Notes under the pieces: model-generated | Told to the model about the DNA's origin: nothing | Database searches by the model: none | What the model saw: the letters and a program-made list of their open reading frames with translations, nothing else | In this document: in pieces, positions 1 through 8,774 of the stretch | Layout: each line of letters opens with the position of its first letter | Numbering within the stretch: the first letter of the stretch is position 1 | Translations under genes and position numbers: made by a program | From: an uncultured Chloroflexota bacterium | GTDB lineage: Bacteria > Chloroflexota > UBA4733 | Length of the DNA stretch: 34,573 nucleotides | NCBI GenBank assembly: GCA_937967325.1 | Contig: CALBSQ010000201.1 | Location: 1 to 34,573, forward strand | Direction: 5' to 3'

Positions 1-47
1 GAGATTTCTGCCTGTCTCGTGGGCTCGGAGATGTGTATAAGAGACAG
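1..47 (+). other. Untrimmed Nextera i7 / Read 2 adapter (artefact)
   Basis: Bases 14-47 match the 34-base Illumina Nextera Read 2 transposase adapter, ending in the mosaic-end sequence AGATGTGTATAAGAGACAG. Bases 1-5 (GAGAT) match the end of the P7 oligonucleotide. Bases 6-13 (TTCTGCCT) match the i7 index I remember as N703. This is library sequence, not genome, so genomic DNA starts at about base 48. It shows that the contig was built from tagmented short reads and that its left edge is an assembly end. Any reading frame starting inside these bases is spurious. Confidence 0.97.
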
Positions 48-1252
48 ACCCCAACCCGCCCCGGGCCGGGGACGACCAGCCGTTTTCGCGGGTGATGTTG
101 CCGTATCCGCTCTCCCCCAGAATTGGGGGAGAGGTGGCGAAGCCGGAGAGGGGGCCCCTTCCCCCACCAGCCGGCCCAGCCGCGCGCACGGCGCAACGGG
201 CCGGGGTGGAGCGGCAGATCGACGAGGAGGTCTACCGCCTCTACGGCATCGGGACGGCGGACCGCGCCGCTATCGAGGCCGAGCTGGCCGGGCCGTCCAT
301 GTCCATAGAGGTGGCGGACGGTGAAGCGGCGGAGAGCGCGCCGGCTGAGGAGGTGGCCGTTGAGGCTCCCGCCAGCCGGGAAGAGCTCGCCCGGCGCTGG
401 GTTGCCTATGCCGCCGGCATCGTCCTGGGACGCTTCAGGCCGGGCGAGGAGGGCGCGCTGGGTCGCGGTAGCTTTTCCGCGGAGGTCGCCGCCGGGCTGC
501 ACGAGATCCACATCGCCAGCGGCCTGGCGCCGCTGGACGCTGGCCACCCCGACGACCTGGCCGCTAGGGTGGAGCAGGCGCTGGCGCTCATGCTGGGCGA
601 GGCCGGCCTGGCGGAGGTCGTAGCGGCCCTTGGCGGCGATGCCCACGACCCACGCGGCAGCCTGCGCCGCTACGTGGCCGGCGACTTCTTCAAGCAGCAC
701 GTCCAGCGCTACCGCAAGCGGCCCATCTACTGGCTGCTCCAGTCGCCCAAACGCGACTACAGCCTCTACCTGTTCCACGAGCGCGTCACCCGCGACACCC
801 TCTACAGCATCCAGGGGCCGCGCTACCTCGGCGGCAAGCTCAACCAGACCCGCCTGCGCATCGCCGAGCTGGCCGCTGCCGGCACGGCCGCCCAGGGCGC
901 CGAGCAGCGGCGGCTCCGGCGCGAGCGCGACGACCTGGAGAAGGCGCTCAGCGACCTCGAAGCCTTCGCCCAGCGCCTCGCCGCCATCGCCAGTGCCCGG
1001 AACGAGCGCGGCGAGACTGTGGGCTGGGCGCCCGAGCCGGACGACGGCGTGATCCTCAACCTGGCGCCCCTGCACACCATCGTCCCCGCCTGGTCTAGCG
1101 AGCCGCGCAAGCACTGGGAGCGGCTGGAGGCCGGCGACTTCGACTGGTCGCACACCGCCATGCGCTACTGGCCCGACCGCGTCGCTGCCAAATGCCGCTC
1201 CGACAAGTCCTACGCCATCGCCCACGGCCGCGGCGATCTGTACCGGGGCTGA
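48..1252 (+). CDS. pglX: BREX adenine-specific DNA methyltransferase PglX, C-terminal part (5' truncated)
   Basis: PglX is the adenine methyltransferase of BREX; it marks host DNA and is needed for phage exclusion. Only the 3' part is present, because the frame is open back to the adapter junction. The catalytic N-terminal half (SAM motif, NPPY) is missing, so roughly the last third of a protein usually near 1,200 residues remains. Recognisable C-terminal landmarks are QIDEEVYRLYGI (about 213-250), YRKRPIYWLLQSPKRDYSLY (about 709-768), a charged helical stretch (about 840-990), then DDGVILNLAPLH and HTAMRYWPDR near the end. A GTG at 92 could be mistaken for the start, but the frame is open upstream and no ribosome site is visible. 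Bases 110-144 encode a palindromic repeat in frame, which is odd. DUF3800 and brxC follow on the same strand. The family call is from remembered PglX C-termini. Confidence 0.85.
110..144. repeat. Palindromic repeat inside the pglX frame
   Basis: CTCTCCCCC (110-118) and GGGGGAGAG (125-133) form a 9-bp perfect stem around the loop AGAATT. The 20 bases 125-144 are identical to the reverse complement of 23063-23082, which lies in an intergenic palindromic element. This is therefore a dispersed repeat of the genome. Here it lies within the open pglX frame without breaking it, about 60 bases from the adapter. It may be a real in-frame insertion or a mis-join at a repeat. Confidence 0.7.
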
Positions 1253-1290
1253 GCAGCCTTAGATCGCCGGGTCTGGAGGGCCTGATCAGC

Positions 1291-1944
1291 GTGGCACGCG
1301 TGCATGTGTTCGCCGATGAAGGCGGTAACTTCGACTTTAGCCGGCGCAAGGGAGCGTCCCGCTACTTTATCCTGACGACGGTGACACTTGCCAATTGCAC
1401 CATCGCCGAGGATCTGTTGGCGTTGCGGCGCCAGCTCGCCTGGGACGGACACGAGCTGACTCAAGAGTTCCACGCAACTGAGGATCAACAAGCCGTTCGA
1501 GACGCGGTGTTCGGCGTCCTGGCCGGCCACGAATTCCAAGTCGACGCCACGATCTTCGACAAGTCGAAAACCCAGCCACATTTGCAAAACGAGGCCGGCT
1601 TCTACAAGCTGGCCTGGTCCTATCACTTCCGCAATCTCGCGCCGCGCATTCTCGCTCCTAACGACGAGCTTTTCGTCGTAGCCGCCGCGCTGGGAACCCG
1701 TCGGCTGCGGGCCATTTTTCGCCAGGCGGTCGATGATGTAGTCTCTCAGGGGATTGGGCCGGCGCGATTTCGGACGCAGTTCTGGCCGGCAGCGAGCGAT
1801 CCCTGCCTACAGGTAGCGGATTACTGCTGCTGGGCGGTGCAGCGAAAGTGGGAAGGCGGGGACGATCGGTCGTATGTGCTGATCAGGGATAAGATCGTGA
1901 GCGAGTACGAAATGTTCAATCGAAGCTCGACGACCTACTACTGA
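1291..1944 (+). CDS. DUF3800 domain protein, BREX-embedded
   Basis: This 217-residue protein resembles DUF3800, a family often seen in defence islands and thought to have an RNase H-like fold; its activity is not established here. The family signs are an N-terminal acidic motif FADEGGNFDFS (D9, E10) and a C-terminal DPCLQVADYCCWAVQ motif (D170, Q174, D177), which together would supply acidic metal ligands. The chosen start is GTG at 1291, with GGAGGG at 1275-1280; the open frame extends back to 1192 but overlaps the pglX end and lacks a site. It lies 38 bp after pglX and 153 bp before brxC, all on the same strand, so it probably travels with the BREX operon. Codon use looks less GC-biased at third positions than in pglX or brxC, suggesting later acquisition. 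It could be an accessory nuclease or a passenger. Confidence 0.75.
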   Translation: MARVHVFADEGGNFDFSRRKGASRYFILTTVTLANCTIAEDLLALRRQLAWDGHELTQEFHATEDQQAVRDAVFGVLAGHEFQVDATIFDKSKTQPHLQNEAGFYKLAWSYHFRNLAPRILAPNDELFVVAAALGTRRLRAIFRQAVDDVVSQGIGPARFRTQFWPAASDPCLQVADYCCWAVQRKWEGGDDRSYVLIRDKIVSEYEMFNRSSTTYY

Positions 1945-1993
1945 CGCGCGAGAAGTCGGAGGAATCGGCCGGCTAGCCGAGTGTGACCTCGGC

Positions 1994-2009
1994 AGAGCCC
2001 GAGGGCTCT
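1994..2009 (+). terminator. Weak hairpin between DUF3800 gene and brxC
   Basis: AGAGCC (1994-1999), loop CGAG, GGCTCT (2004-2009) gives a 6-bp stem followed by TGTCG rather than a T-run. It sits in the 153-bp spacer 1945-2097, which otherwise shows no clear element except a GAGGAG-like ribosome site just before brxC. It may attenuate read-through or be meaningless. Confidence 0.22.
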
Positions 2010-2097
2010 TGTCGCCGGCCATTAATAGCACCGGTAGCATACCACATCCCACGGTGTAGTAGCCTTACCGAGCAGCGGCTGCAGAGGAGCCTCACCC

Positions 2098-5000
2098 ATG
2101 CGCACCATCCGTGACCTGCTGGAACGCGACCTGGACCACGCCATCGAAGAGGTCATCAAGGTCGATCAGACCGACGAGCGTGCCGTCCACGCCGAGCTCA
2201 CCGAGTACGTCGTCACGGAGCGCATCAGCGCCGAGTACCGCGAGCTGCTCGACGCCATCGCCGAAGCGCCCGCCCGCCCGCACGAAGGCATCGGCGTCTG
2301 GGTCTCCGGCTTCTTCGGCTCCGGCAAGTCCTCCTTCGCCAAGAACCTCGGCTACGTCCTGGCTAACCGCGACATCCTCGGCACGCCCGCCGCCGAGCTG
2401 TTCAAGCGGCAGTTTCGCGATCCCCGCGTGCCGGCGCTGGTCGAGAGCATCAATGCCCGCATCCCCACCGAGGCCATCATGTTCGACGTCTCCGTGGACG
2501 CCGCCGTGCGCAAGGCTAACGAGCGCATGGCCGAGATCATGTACCGCGTGCTGCTGCGCGAGCTCGACTACGCCGAGGACTACCAGGCCGCCGAGCTGGA
2601 GATCGAGCTGGAGCGCGAGGGGAAGCTGGCCGAGTTTAGCGAGCGCTGCCGGCTGCTCTTCCACCTGGAGTGGCGCCTGGCCCGCAAGGGCGCCCAGAAG
2701 ATCGCTCGCGCCAGCGCCATCCTCCACGCTATGGATGCCCAGACCTACCCGGCCGCCGACTCCTGGGCCCGCTCCATTGCCGGCAGGGAGCCCGATCTCA
2801 CCGTCGCCAGGGTGGTGCAGCGCACCTTCGAGCTGGCGGCGCGACGCCGGCCGGGCAAGGCCCTCGTCTTCATCATCGACGAGGTCGGTCAGTACGTCGC
2901 CCGCAGCGCCGAGAAGATCGAGGACCTGCGTGCCGTGGTCGAGCAGTTCGGCAAGGAGAGCAACAACCGCGTCAAGGCCCGCCAGGCGCCGGCGCCGGTC
3001 TGGATCATCGTCACCTCTCAGGAGAAGCTGGACGAGGTCGTCGCGGCCATCGACTCCAAGCAGGTGCAGCTCGCCAAGCTGCAAGATCGCTTCAAGTACC
3101 ACGTCGACCTGGCCCCGGCTGACATCCGCGAGGTGGCCACCCGGCGCGTCCTCTCCAAGAAGCCCGAGGCCGCCGCTGCCCTGCGAGCCCTCTTCGCTGC
3201 GCACCAGGGCCTGCTCAACGCCGCCTGCCATATCGAGCGCACCACCCGCCAGAGCGACGTGCGCGAGGACGACTTCGTCCAGTTCTACCCCTACCTGCCC
3301 CACTACATCGACCTGTCCATCGACATCGTCTCCGGCATCCGCCTCCAGCCCGGCGCGCCCAAGCATCTGGGCGGCGCCAACCGCACCATCATCAAGCAGG
3401 CCTACGAGATGCTGGTCAACGAGCGTACTGCCATGGCGGACCGTCCTATCGGCACCCTGGTCACCCTCGACCGCGTCTACGAGCTGGTCGAAGGCAACGT
3501 CGGCAGCGAGAAGCAGAAGGACGTCAGCGACATCGCCCAGCGCTTCCAGTCCGACCCGGCCGACGGCGGCTGGGCGGCGCGCACGGCCAAGGCGCTCTGC
3601 CTGCTCGAATACGTGCGCGACCTACCGCGCACGCCGGCCAACCTGGCCGCCGTGCTGGTGGAGCGCGTCGACGCCGGCCAGCCGCTGGCCGAGGTCGAGG
3701 CCGCACTGGAGCGCCTGAAAACGGCCCAATTCGTCCGCGAGACCGAGGAGGGCTACAAGCTCCAGACCGCGCAGGAGAAGAACTGGCAGACCGAGCGCCG
3801 CAAGTACCTGGACCCCTCCCCACGCGAGCGCAACGAGATCAAGCGCGACCTGCTGGCGGAGATCTTCGCCGATCCCCGCCTGAAAACCTACCGCTTTGAG
3901 AACCTGCGCACCTTTCGTGTCGGCCTCCGCGTCGACGATGCGCGGGCCGGCGAGGAGGGCCAGATCGCCATCTCCCTGCTGACAGCGGACGGCGCCGACG
4001 AGCTGCCGCGCAAGCTGAGCGAGGCGCGCGACGGCAGTCGCCAGCAAGCGCACCTCAACGACGTCTCCTGGGTCATGGCATTCACCACCGAGCTGGATCG
4101 CCTAATCGCCAACCTCCACGCCTCCCGGCAAATGATCACCACCTACGAGCAGGCGCGGGGCCAGAACCGGATCACCAATGCCGAGGCGGAATCCCTGGCC
4201 GGCGAAAAGCAGGAAGAGTCCCGCCTGCGCCGCCGCCTGCAGGAGAAGCTGGAAGCGGCCTTGCTGGCGGGCACGGGCCTCTTCCGCGGCGTCGCCCACG
4301 ACGGCTCCGCCCTCGGCGGCAAGACCTTCGCCGAGGCCCTGCGCAAGCTGCTGGACCTCGCCACGCCCGAGCTGTACCCCAAGCTGAAGATGGGCGCCCG
4401 CCCACTGAAGGGCAACGAAGCCGAGGAGGTCCTCAAGGCCGCCAATCTCAACGCCTTGCCGTCCGTCTTCTACGACGGCGAGCAAGGTTTCCACCTGGTT
4501 GCCAGGGATGCCGGCAAGTATGTCCCCAACATGGCGGCTGGTGTGGCGCGGGAGGTGCTCGACTACCTCAAACGTGAGCACGGCTACGGCAACAAGGTCA
4601 CCGGCCGCGCTCTAGAAGCCCACTTCGGCGGCTTCGGCTACGGCTGGGAGCCGGACGTCTTGCGGCTGGTGCTGGCGGTGCTCCTGCGCGCCGGGGCGAT
4701 CGAGGTCACGACCCAGGGCCAGCGCTTTGGCAGCCACCAGAATCCCCTCTGCCGGCCGCCCTTTATCAGCCCCCCGGCTTTCCACAATGCCTCCTTCGCC
4801 CCCCGTGAGGCCATCGCCCTACGCACGCTCACCACCGCCGCGGCCCACCTCGAGGAGCTGACCGGCGGCGAGGTGGACGTGGAGGAGGCCGCGCTCGTCG
4901 CGGCTGCCAACAAGCTGGCGGACGAGGAGACGCGACTCCTGCTGCCGCTACTGGCTACCGCTCGTGCCGCGCACCTCCCCGCCGCGCTGCTGGACGACCT

Positions 5001-5841
5001 GGCCGACTACCAGTCCAATCTGGAGCTGCTGCAGCGCTCCACCGCCGACGACTGTGTGCGCATCCTGGCCGGCGAGGGCAACACCCTCAAACAAGCGCGC
5101 GACCGCGTCCGCCAAATGCGGCAGGCGCTGGACCCGGCTGGGTTGGAGACCATCCGCCGGGCGCGGCAGGCGATCGAGGCGATGTGGCCGGCCCTCAACG
5201 GCGCTGCCAGCGGCGATCCGGCGTCCGCGTCGCCCGACGGTCTGTTGCCTGCCACGGTGGCCGAGCTGCGCGCCGCCGTCGAGGCTCCCGACCTCGCTGC
5301 CCACCTCCCGGCGCTGGCGAGCCTCAGCGACACCGTCGCCACGGCCTACCGCGCGCGCTACGACGCCTGCCACCAACAGCGCAACGACGCATACCGGGCT
5401 GCGATCGACGTGGTGCGTAACCAGCCCCAATGGATCGAGGTCGCCGCGGACGCCCAGCCCGCGCTGCTCGCGCCGCTTCAAGCGCGGCTGTGCGCGGTCG
5501 ATCAGCCGGAGCAAACCGGCGACGCCCCGGACGGGCGGGCGCGTCAGGCCGTCATCCTCCCCGATGGCGAGGTCACCTGTCCAGCCTGTCACGCCACCAT
5601 CGCCCAGATGGATTCCGACCTCGCCGCCATGGACGGCCTCCAGGCTAGGGCGCTGGCTCGGCTCGGGGAGATCACCGCGCCACCCACGCCGCCCGGTACG
5701 CCGGGCGTCAAGCGCGTTCGCCTGCTGGAGTTCTTCGCCGGGACACTGGACTCCGAAGCGGCCGTCGACCGGGCCATCAGCCGCCTCCGCGAGCATCTGC
5801 TCACCCTGGTGGCCGAAGGCGTGCACATCGTGCTGGAGTAG
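2098..5841 (+). CDS. brxC: BREX system P-loop ATPase BrxC
   Basis: BrxC is the large P-loop protein of BREX (PglY in type 2), an AAA-like ATPase thought to couple phage recognition to the methyltransferase and PglZ. At 1,247 residues it is full length for the family. The Walker A motif GFFGSGKSS is at residues 71-79, preceded by the typical GVWVS strand. Walker B is VFIIDEVGQ with D261 and E262. A helical middle and C-terminal region follows, and a lone CPAC pair (C1161, C1164) near the end may bind metal. The N-terminus begins MRTIRDLLERDL, as in BrxC relatives I recall. The start is ATG 2098, with GAGGAG about 10 bases upstream (CAGAGGAGCCTCACCC). pglZ follows after a 193-bp spacer containing a tandem repeat. 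The reverse strand of this gene carries long open frames that I treat as GC-driven shadows. Confidence 0.93.
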   Translation: MRTIRDLLERDLDHAIEEVIKVDQTDERAVHAELTEYVVTERISAEYRELLDAIAEAPARPHEGIGVWVSGFFGSGKSSFAKNLGYVLANRDILGTPAAELFKRQFRDPRVPALVESINARIPTEAIMFDVSVDAAVRKANERMAEIMYRVLLRELDYAEDYQAAELEIELEREGKLAEFSERCRLLFHLEWRLARKGAQKIARASAILHAMDAQTYPAADSWARSIAGREPDLTVARVVQRTFELAARRRPGKALVFIIDEVGQYVARSAEKIEDLRAVVEQFGKESNNRVKARQAPAPVWIIVTSQEKLDEVVAAIDSKQVQLAKLQDRFKYHVDLAPADIREVATRRVLSKKPEAAAALRALFAAHQGLLNAACHIERTTRQSDVREDDFVQFYPYLPHYIDLSIDIVSGIRLQPGAPKHLGGANRTIIKQAYEMLVNERTAMADRPIGTLVTLDRVYELVEGNVGSEKQKDVSDIAQRFQSDPADGGWAARTAKALCLLEYVRDLPRTPANLAAVLVERVDAGQPLAEVEAALERLKTAQFVRETEEGYKLQTAQEKNWQTERRKYLDPSPRERNEIKRDLLAEIFADPRLKTYRFENLRTFRVGLRVDDARAGEEGQIAISLLTADGADELPRKLSEARDGSRQQAHLNDVSWVMAFTTELDRLIANLHASRQMITTYEQARGQNRITNAEAESLAGEKQEESRLRRRLQEKLEAALLAGTGLFRGVAHDGSALGGKTFAEALRKLLDLATPELYPKLKMGARPLKGNEAEEVLKAANLNALPSVFYDGEQGFHLVARDAGKYVPNMAAGVAREVLDYLKREHGYGNKVTGRALEAHFGGFGYGWEPDVLRLVLAVLLRAGAIEVTTQGQRFGSHQNPLCRPPFISPPAFHNASFAPREAIALRTLTTAAAHLEELTGGEVDVEEAALVAAANKLADEETRLLLPLLATARAAHLPAALLDDLADYQSNLELLQRSTADDCVRILAGEGNTLKQARDRVRQMRQALDPAGLETIRRARQAIEAMWPALNGAASGDPASASPDGLLPATVAELRAAVEAPDLAAHLPALASLSDTVATAYRARYDACHQQRNDAYRAAIDVVRNQPQWIEVAADAQPALLAPLQARLCAVDQPEQTGDAPDGRARQAVILPDGEVTCPACHATIAQMDSDLAAMDGLQARALARLGEITAPPTPPGTPGVKRVRLLEFFAGTLDSEAAVDRAISRLREHLLTLVAEGVHIVLE

Positions 5842-5867
5842 CCCGACCCCAAGCGCAGCCTGCAGCC

Positions 5868-5927
5868 GTGCAGCATGTAGACGTGCAGGATGCAGACGTG
5901 CAGCATGTAGGTCTGCATGATGTAGGG
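5868..5927. repeat. Four-copy 15-bp tandem repeat between brxC and pglZ
   Basis: Four 15-base units run head to tail: GTGCAGCATGTAGAC (5868-5882), GTGCAGGATGCAGAC (5883-5897), GTGCAGCATGTAGGT (5898-5912) and CTGCATGATGTAGGG (5913-5927), followed by a partial CTGCAGGC. Units 1 and 2 differ at two positions, unit 3 at two from unit 1, and unit 4 is the most diverged. The array is in the non-coding spacer 5842-6034, 26 bp after the brxC stop. Such arrays change copy number by slippage, so it could tune the spacing or stability of the brxC-pglZ transcript. Confidence 0.9.
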
Positions 5928-6034
5928 CTGCAGGCTAATGGGCGTCCGCTTGCCGTGGCGTGCCCTCTCCAACACGCGCTACTATAGGGCCTGCGCACCG
6001 GCAACCAGCAGGAGTTCGGGAAGGACGGCGCCAC

Positions 6035-8731
6035 GTGGCGGCTCCCTCGTCCGGCACTGCCGTAGCTGCTCCCGGCACAGCCGGCGTGGTCACCGACGTC
6101 TTGCGCCGGCTGGTGGCCCGGCAAGTGGACGAGCACGGCCTCGTCGTCTGGTATGACCCCGAGCGCTACTACGAGCGGGTGGCTCGCGTCGTTGCGCCCG
6201 AGCACGCTGCCGTCGCCGTCTACGAAGGCAGCTTCTTTGACCTCCGTCACCGCGTCGACTCGTGGCTGGAAGGCGAGACCGCGCCGCGCCTGGTGATCTA
6301 CGTCCCCCGGGACCGCGCCGGCACGGGCGGCGCCTTGATGGAGGCGGAGTTGGCCGGAGCAGTCCTCCATCCGGGCGCAGACGCGTCGACGCGCAACACC
6401 CGCCTGTCCGTGCTCGCCCGCCGCGCCCTGAGGGACCGGTTGGGCCAGGAGGCGCTCAGCAGGGTGGTCAAGCAGGTCGACGCCAACGTGCTGAGCCTGG
6501 AAGAGTTGGATCAGCTCGGAGAGCGAGGCTCGGCTGCCACTGGCACGCTGGCTCTCATCTTCGGCACCGATGCCCCGCCCGATCTGGCCCTCCGGTTCCT
6601 CGGGAGCGACGCCTACGACGCTACACTCACGGAGAAACGGGCGGTCCCGGATCTGTGGCAGCTCCTCGTCGCGGGCTACGACTTGCCGCACTATCTCACC
6701 ATCCCGAGCGATCCGGCCGCGGCACGGGCGCTGCTGGTGCGACACGTCCTGACGACTGATCTGCTCTCCACGCTTGCCGGCGCGATCCCCACCGCACTGA
6801 CCGGCCTGCCGGCAGCGCGCCAGCCGGTCGCTCGTGAGGCGTGTCGTGAGCTGGCGCAGACCTGGCGCCTACGCCGCGACCTGAGCGGCAGCTACGCGGC
6901 GCAAGCGCAACAGGTCGAGGAGCAGTTGAGGCTGGGCGCGGCACGGTTTGCTCCCGGGCAGCTCGACCACGTGCAGACTTTCCTCGCCACGGAAACGGCG
7001 CTGCAAGCGCTGGTGGAAGCGGCGCTGGCGGCGCCGGACCAGGAGGATCAAGCCTCCGTCGCTGCCCTGTCTCCACCTACGATGGCAGACCTCGTCGAGA
7101 GGGTCACGGCGCGCCAGTCCGGCTTCTGGTCGCAGCAGCAGCCGGAGGTGCAGGCGCGCTGGGCGCTGATCGCCGCCAGCGGGCAGATGCTGCTGACGGC
7201 GGACCGCGTCAGCGCGGCCTGGCGTCACCACCCACCGGACGCCGCCGCGCTCTTCGCTGGCTACACGGCGGGGGACCAGCCCTGGCGCCTGCTCGATGCC
7301 GGCCAGCGCCACCTAGAGCGACGGGCTAACGAGTTCGACCTCGGCGCCCAGCACGAGCATCTCCAGCAGCTCGTCGCCCGGGCGCGCCGCGCCTATATGG
7401 ACGCCGCCTCGCTCCTGGCCGAAGCCTTTGTCCATGCGTACCATGAGACCGGCTTTCACCTACCTGGTGTGCTCCGCCAGCGGGACATCTACGGCGCCTA
7501 CGTCCTCCCGGCGCTGGACGCCGGCAAGACGGCCTACGTGTTGGTGGACGCGCTGCGCTTCGAGATGGCCGCGGACCTGCTGAGCGGCCTCGATGTGCGC
7601 TTCGAGCACACCCTGCTGCCGGCGATCGCCACCTTCCCAACGCTGACCGCGGTGGGCATGGCGGCGCTCCTGCCACGAGCGGAGCGCGACCTGGAGCTGG
7701 CGGCAGGGACAAACGGCAAGCTCACCCTGAAAATCGCCGGTCAGTCGCTGAAGGTGCGCGAGGATCGCCTGGACTACCTGGTGGCCCAGGCCGCCGGGCG
7801 GCAGGTCTGCCCGGTCAAGCTCGCCGACCTGTTGCCGGCCAGGCCGGCGCTCCAGGCGCGTATCAAGCAGGCCGACCTGATCCTGGTGACGTCGCAGGAG
7901 ATCGACCTGTTCGGCGAAGGCGACGACGCGCGTGCCGCCCGCCAGTACATGGATGGCGTCTTGCGCGACTTGCAGCGCGCCTTTCGCGCGCTCGCCGACC
8001 TTGGCGTGCGCACGATCGTCGTCAGCGCCGACCACGGCTATCTGTTCGGCGATGCGCTCGACAGCGCCGCCCGGATCGATCCGCCCGGCGGCAAGACGGT
8101 CGAGCTGAGCCGGCGCGTCTGGGTGGGCCAGGGCGGGGCCGCCAGCCCGGCCTTTCTGCGCGCCCGGGCGGCTGACTTTGGCCTCAAGGGCGATCTGGAG
8201 CTGGCGACCCCCTGGGGCTTCGCCTGTTTCAAGTCACCGGGTGGCGCCGCCGCCTATTTTCATGGCGGCTTGTCGCCCCAGGAGCTGATCATCCCAGTGG
8301 CCGTGCTCACGGCCCGGCCAGCCGGGCTGAGCGCGCGCGAGGATGACTTCACCTGGCGGATCGAGCCGGGCAGCAAAGCCGTCAGCACCCGCTTTTTCTC
8401 CGCCACGGTGAGCGGCGTCGCGTCGAGCATGCTGGACGTCGCGGCGCCGCGCGTGCGCCTGGAGCTGCGCGATAGCGACCAGGCAAACACGACGGCGATC
8501 ACGACGATGGTGTCCGCCACCTATGGCTTCGACGAAGCCACCGGCAACGTCCAGCTCCGCTACGAACAAGAGAGCGCCGAGCGCCGCCTCGAGCCGGATC
8601 GAGTGACGCTGCTCCTGGTCACCGACCAGGTGGGAGCCAGCGTCCGCCTGGTGCTGCTGGACGCCGACACGGGGCGGGAGCTGGTACCCACGCCCCCACC
8701 CGATCCACTCGCCGTCAAGATCGCCCTATGA
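6035..8731 (+). CDS. pglZ: BREX system phosphatase-like protein PglZ
   Basis: PglZ is the signature protein of BREX and Pgl systems, with an alkaline-phosphatase-superfamily domain that binds metal and may act as a nuclease or phosphodiesterase; it associates with PglX. This 898-residue copy shows the core metal motifs: VLVDALRFEMAADLL with D505, and VVSADHGYLFG with D666 and H667. The N-terminal part carries WYDPERYYE and YEGSFFDLRHRV, typical of the PglZ lead-in. The start is taken at GTG 6035 with GGGAAGGA at 6018-6025; the open frame reaches ATG 5960 but the extra residues look unrelated and overlap the spacer. brxL follows 43 bp downstream, so the two are likely co-transcribed. The fold and motif assignment is firm; the biochemical activity within BREX is less settled. 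Confidence 0.92.
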   Translation: MAAPSSGTAVAAPGTAGVVTDVLRRLVARQVDEHGLVVWYDPERYYERVARVVAPEHAAVAVYEGSFFDLRHRVDSWLEGETAPRLVIYVPRDRAGTGGALMEAELAGAVLHPGADASTRNTRLSVLARRALRDRLGQEALSRVVKQVDANVLSLEELDQLGERGSAATGTLALIFGTDAPPDLALRFLGSDAYDATLTEKRAVPDLWQLLVAGYDLPHYLTIPSDPAAARALLVRHVLTTDLLSTLAGAIPTALTGLPAARQPVAREACRELAQTWRLRRDLSGSYAAQAQQVEEQLRLGAARFAPGQLDHVQTFLATETALQALVEAALAAPDQEDQASVAALSPPTMADLVERVTARQSGFWSQQQPEVQARWALIAASGQMLLTADRVSAAWRHHPPDAAALFAGYTAGDQPWRLLDAGQRHLERRANEFDLGAQHEHLQQLVARARRAYMDAASLLAEAFVHAYHETGFHLPGVLRQRDIYGAYVLPALDAGKTAYVLVDALRFEMAADLLSGLDVRFEHTLLPAIATFPTLTAVGMAALLPRAERDLELAAGTNGKLTLKIAGQSLKVREDRLDYLVAQAAGRQVCPVKLADLLPARPALQARIKQADLILVTSQEIDLFGEGDDARAARQYMDGVLRDLQRAFRALADLGVRTIVVSADHGYLFGDALDSAARIDPPGGKTVELSRRVWVGQGGAASPAFLRARAADFGLKGDLELATPWGFACFKSPGGAAAYFHGGLSPQELIIPVAVLTARPAGLSAREDDFTWRIEPGSKAVSTRFFSATVSGVASSMLDVAAPRVRLELRDSDQANTTAITTMVSATYGFDEATGNVQLRYEQESAERRLEPDRVTLLLVTDQVGASVRLVLLDADTGRELVPTPPPDPLAVKIAL

Positions 8732-8774
8732 TCTCGCGATTCACTGCGCGATTTGGAATTTGGAGTACCACACC

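Noticed and set aside
92..1252. GTG at 92 as the real start of a complete 386-residue protein
   Set aside because: The frame is open upstream to the adapter, there is no ribosome site, and the content is only the C-terminal part of PglX.
2092..3366. Long minus-strand open frame of 424 residues opposite brxC
   Set aside because: It is a GC-driven shadow: the protein is a run of low-complexity Gly, Asp, Leu and Val, and the plus strand carries a firmly recognised ATPase there.
5868..5927. Possible CRISPR-like array
   Set aside because: The units are head to tail without spacers and only 15 bases long, so it is a simple tandem repeat.
5589..5975. Minus-strand frame with repeated MLHVCILHVYMLHG across the tandem repeat
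   Set aside because: The repeated peptide only mirrors the 15-base unit; most of the frame lies opposite the brxC end and there is no suitable start signal.
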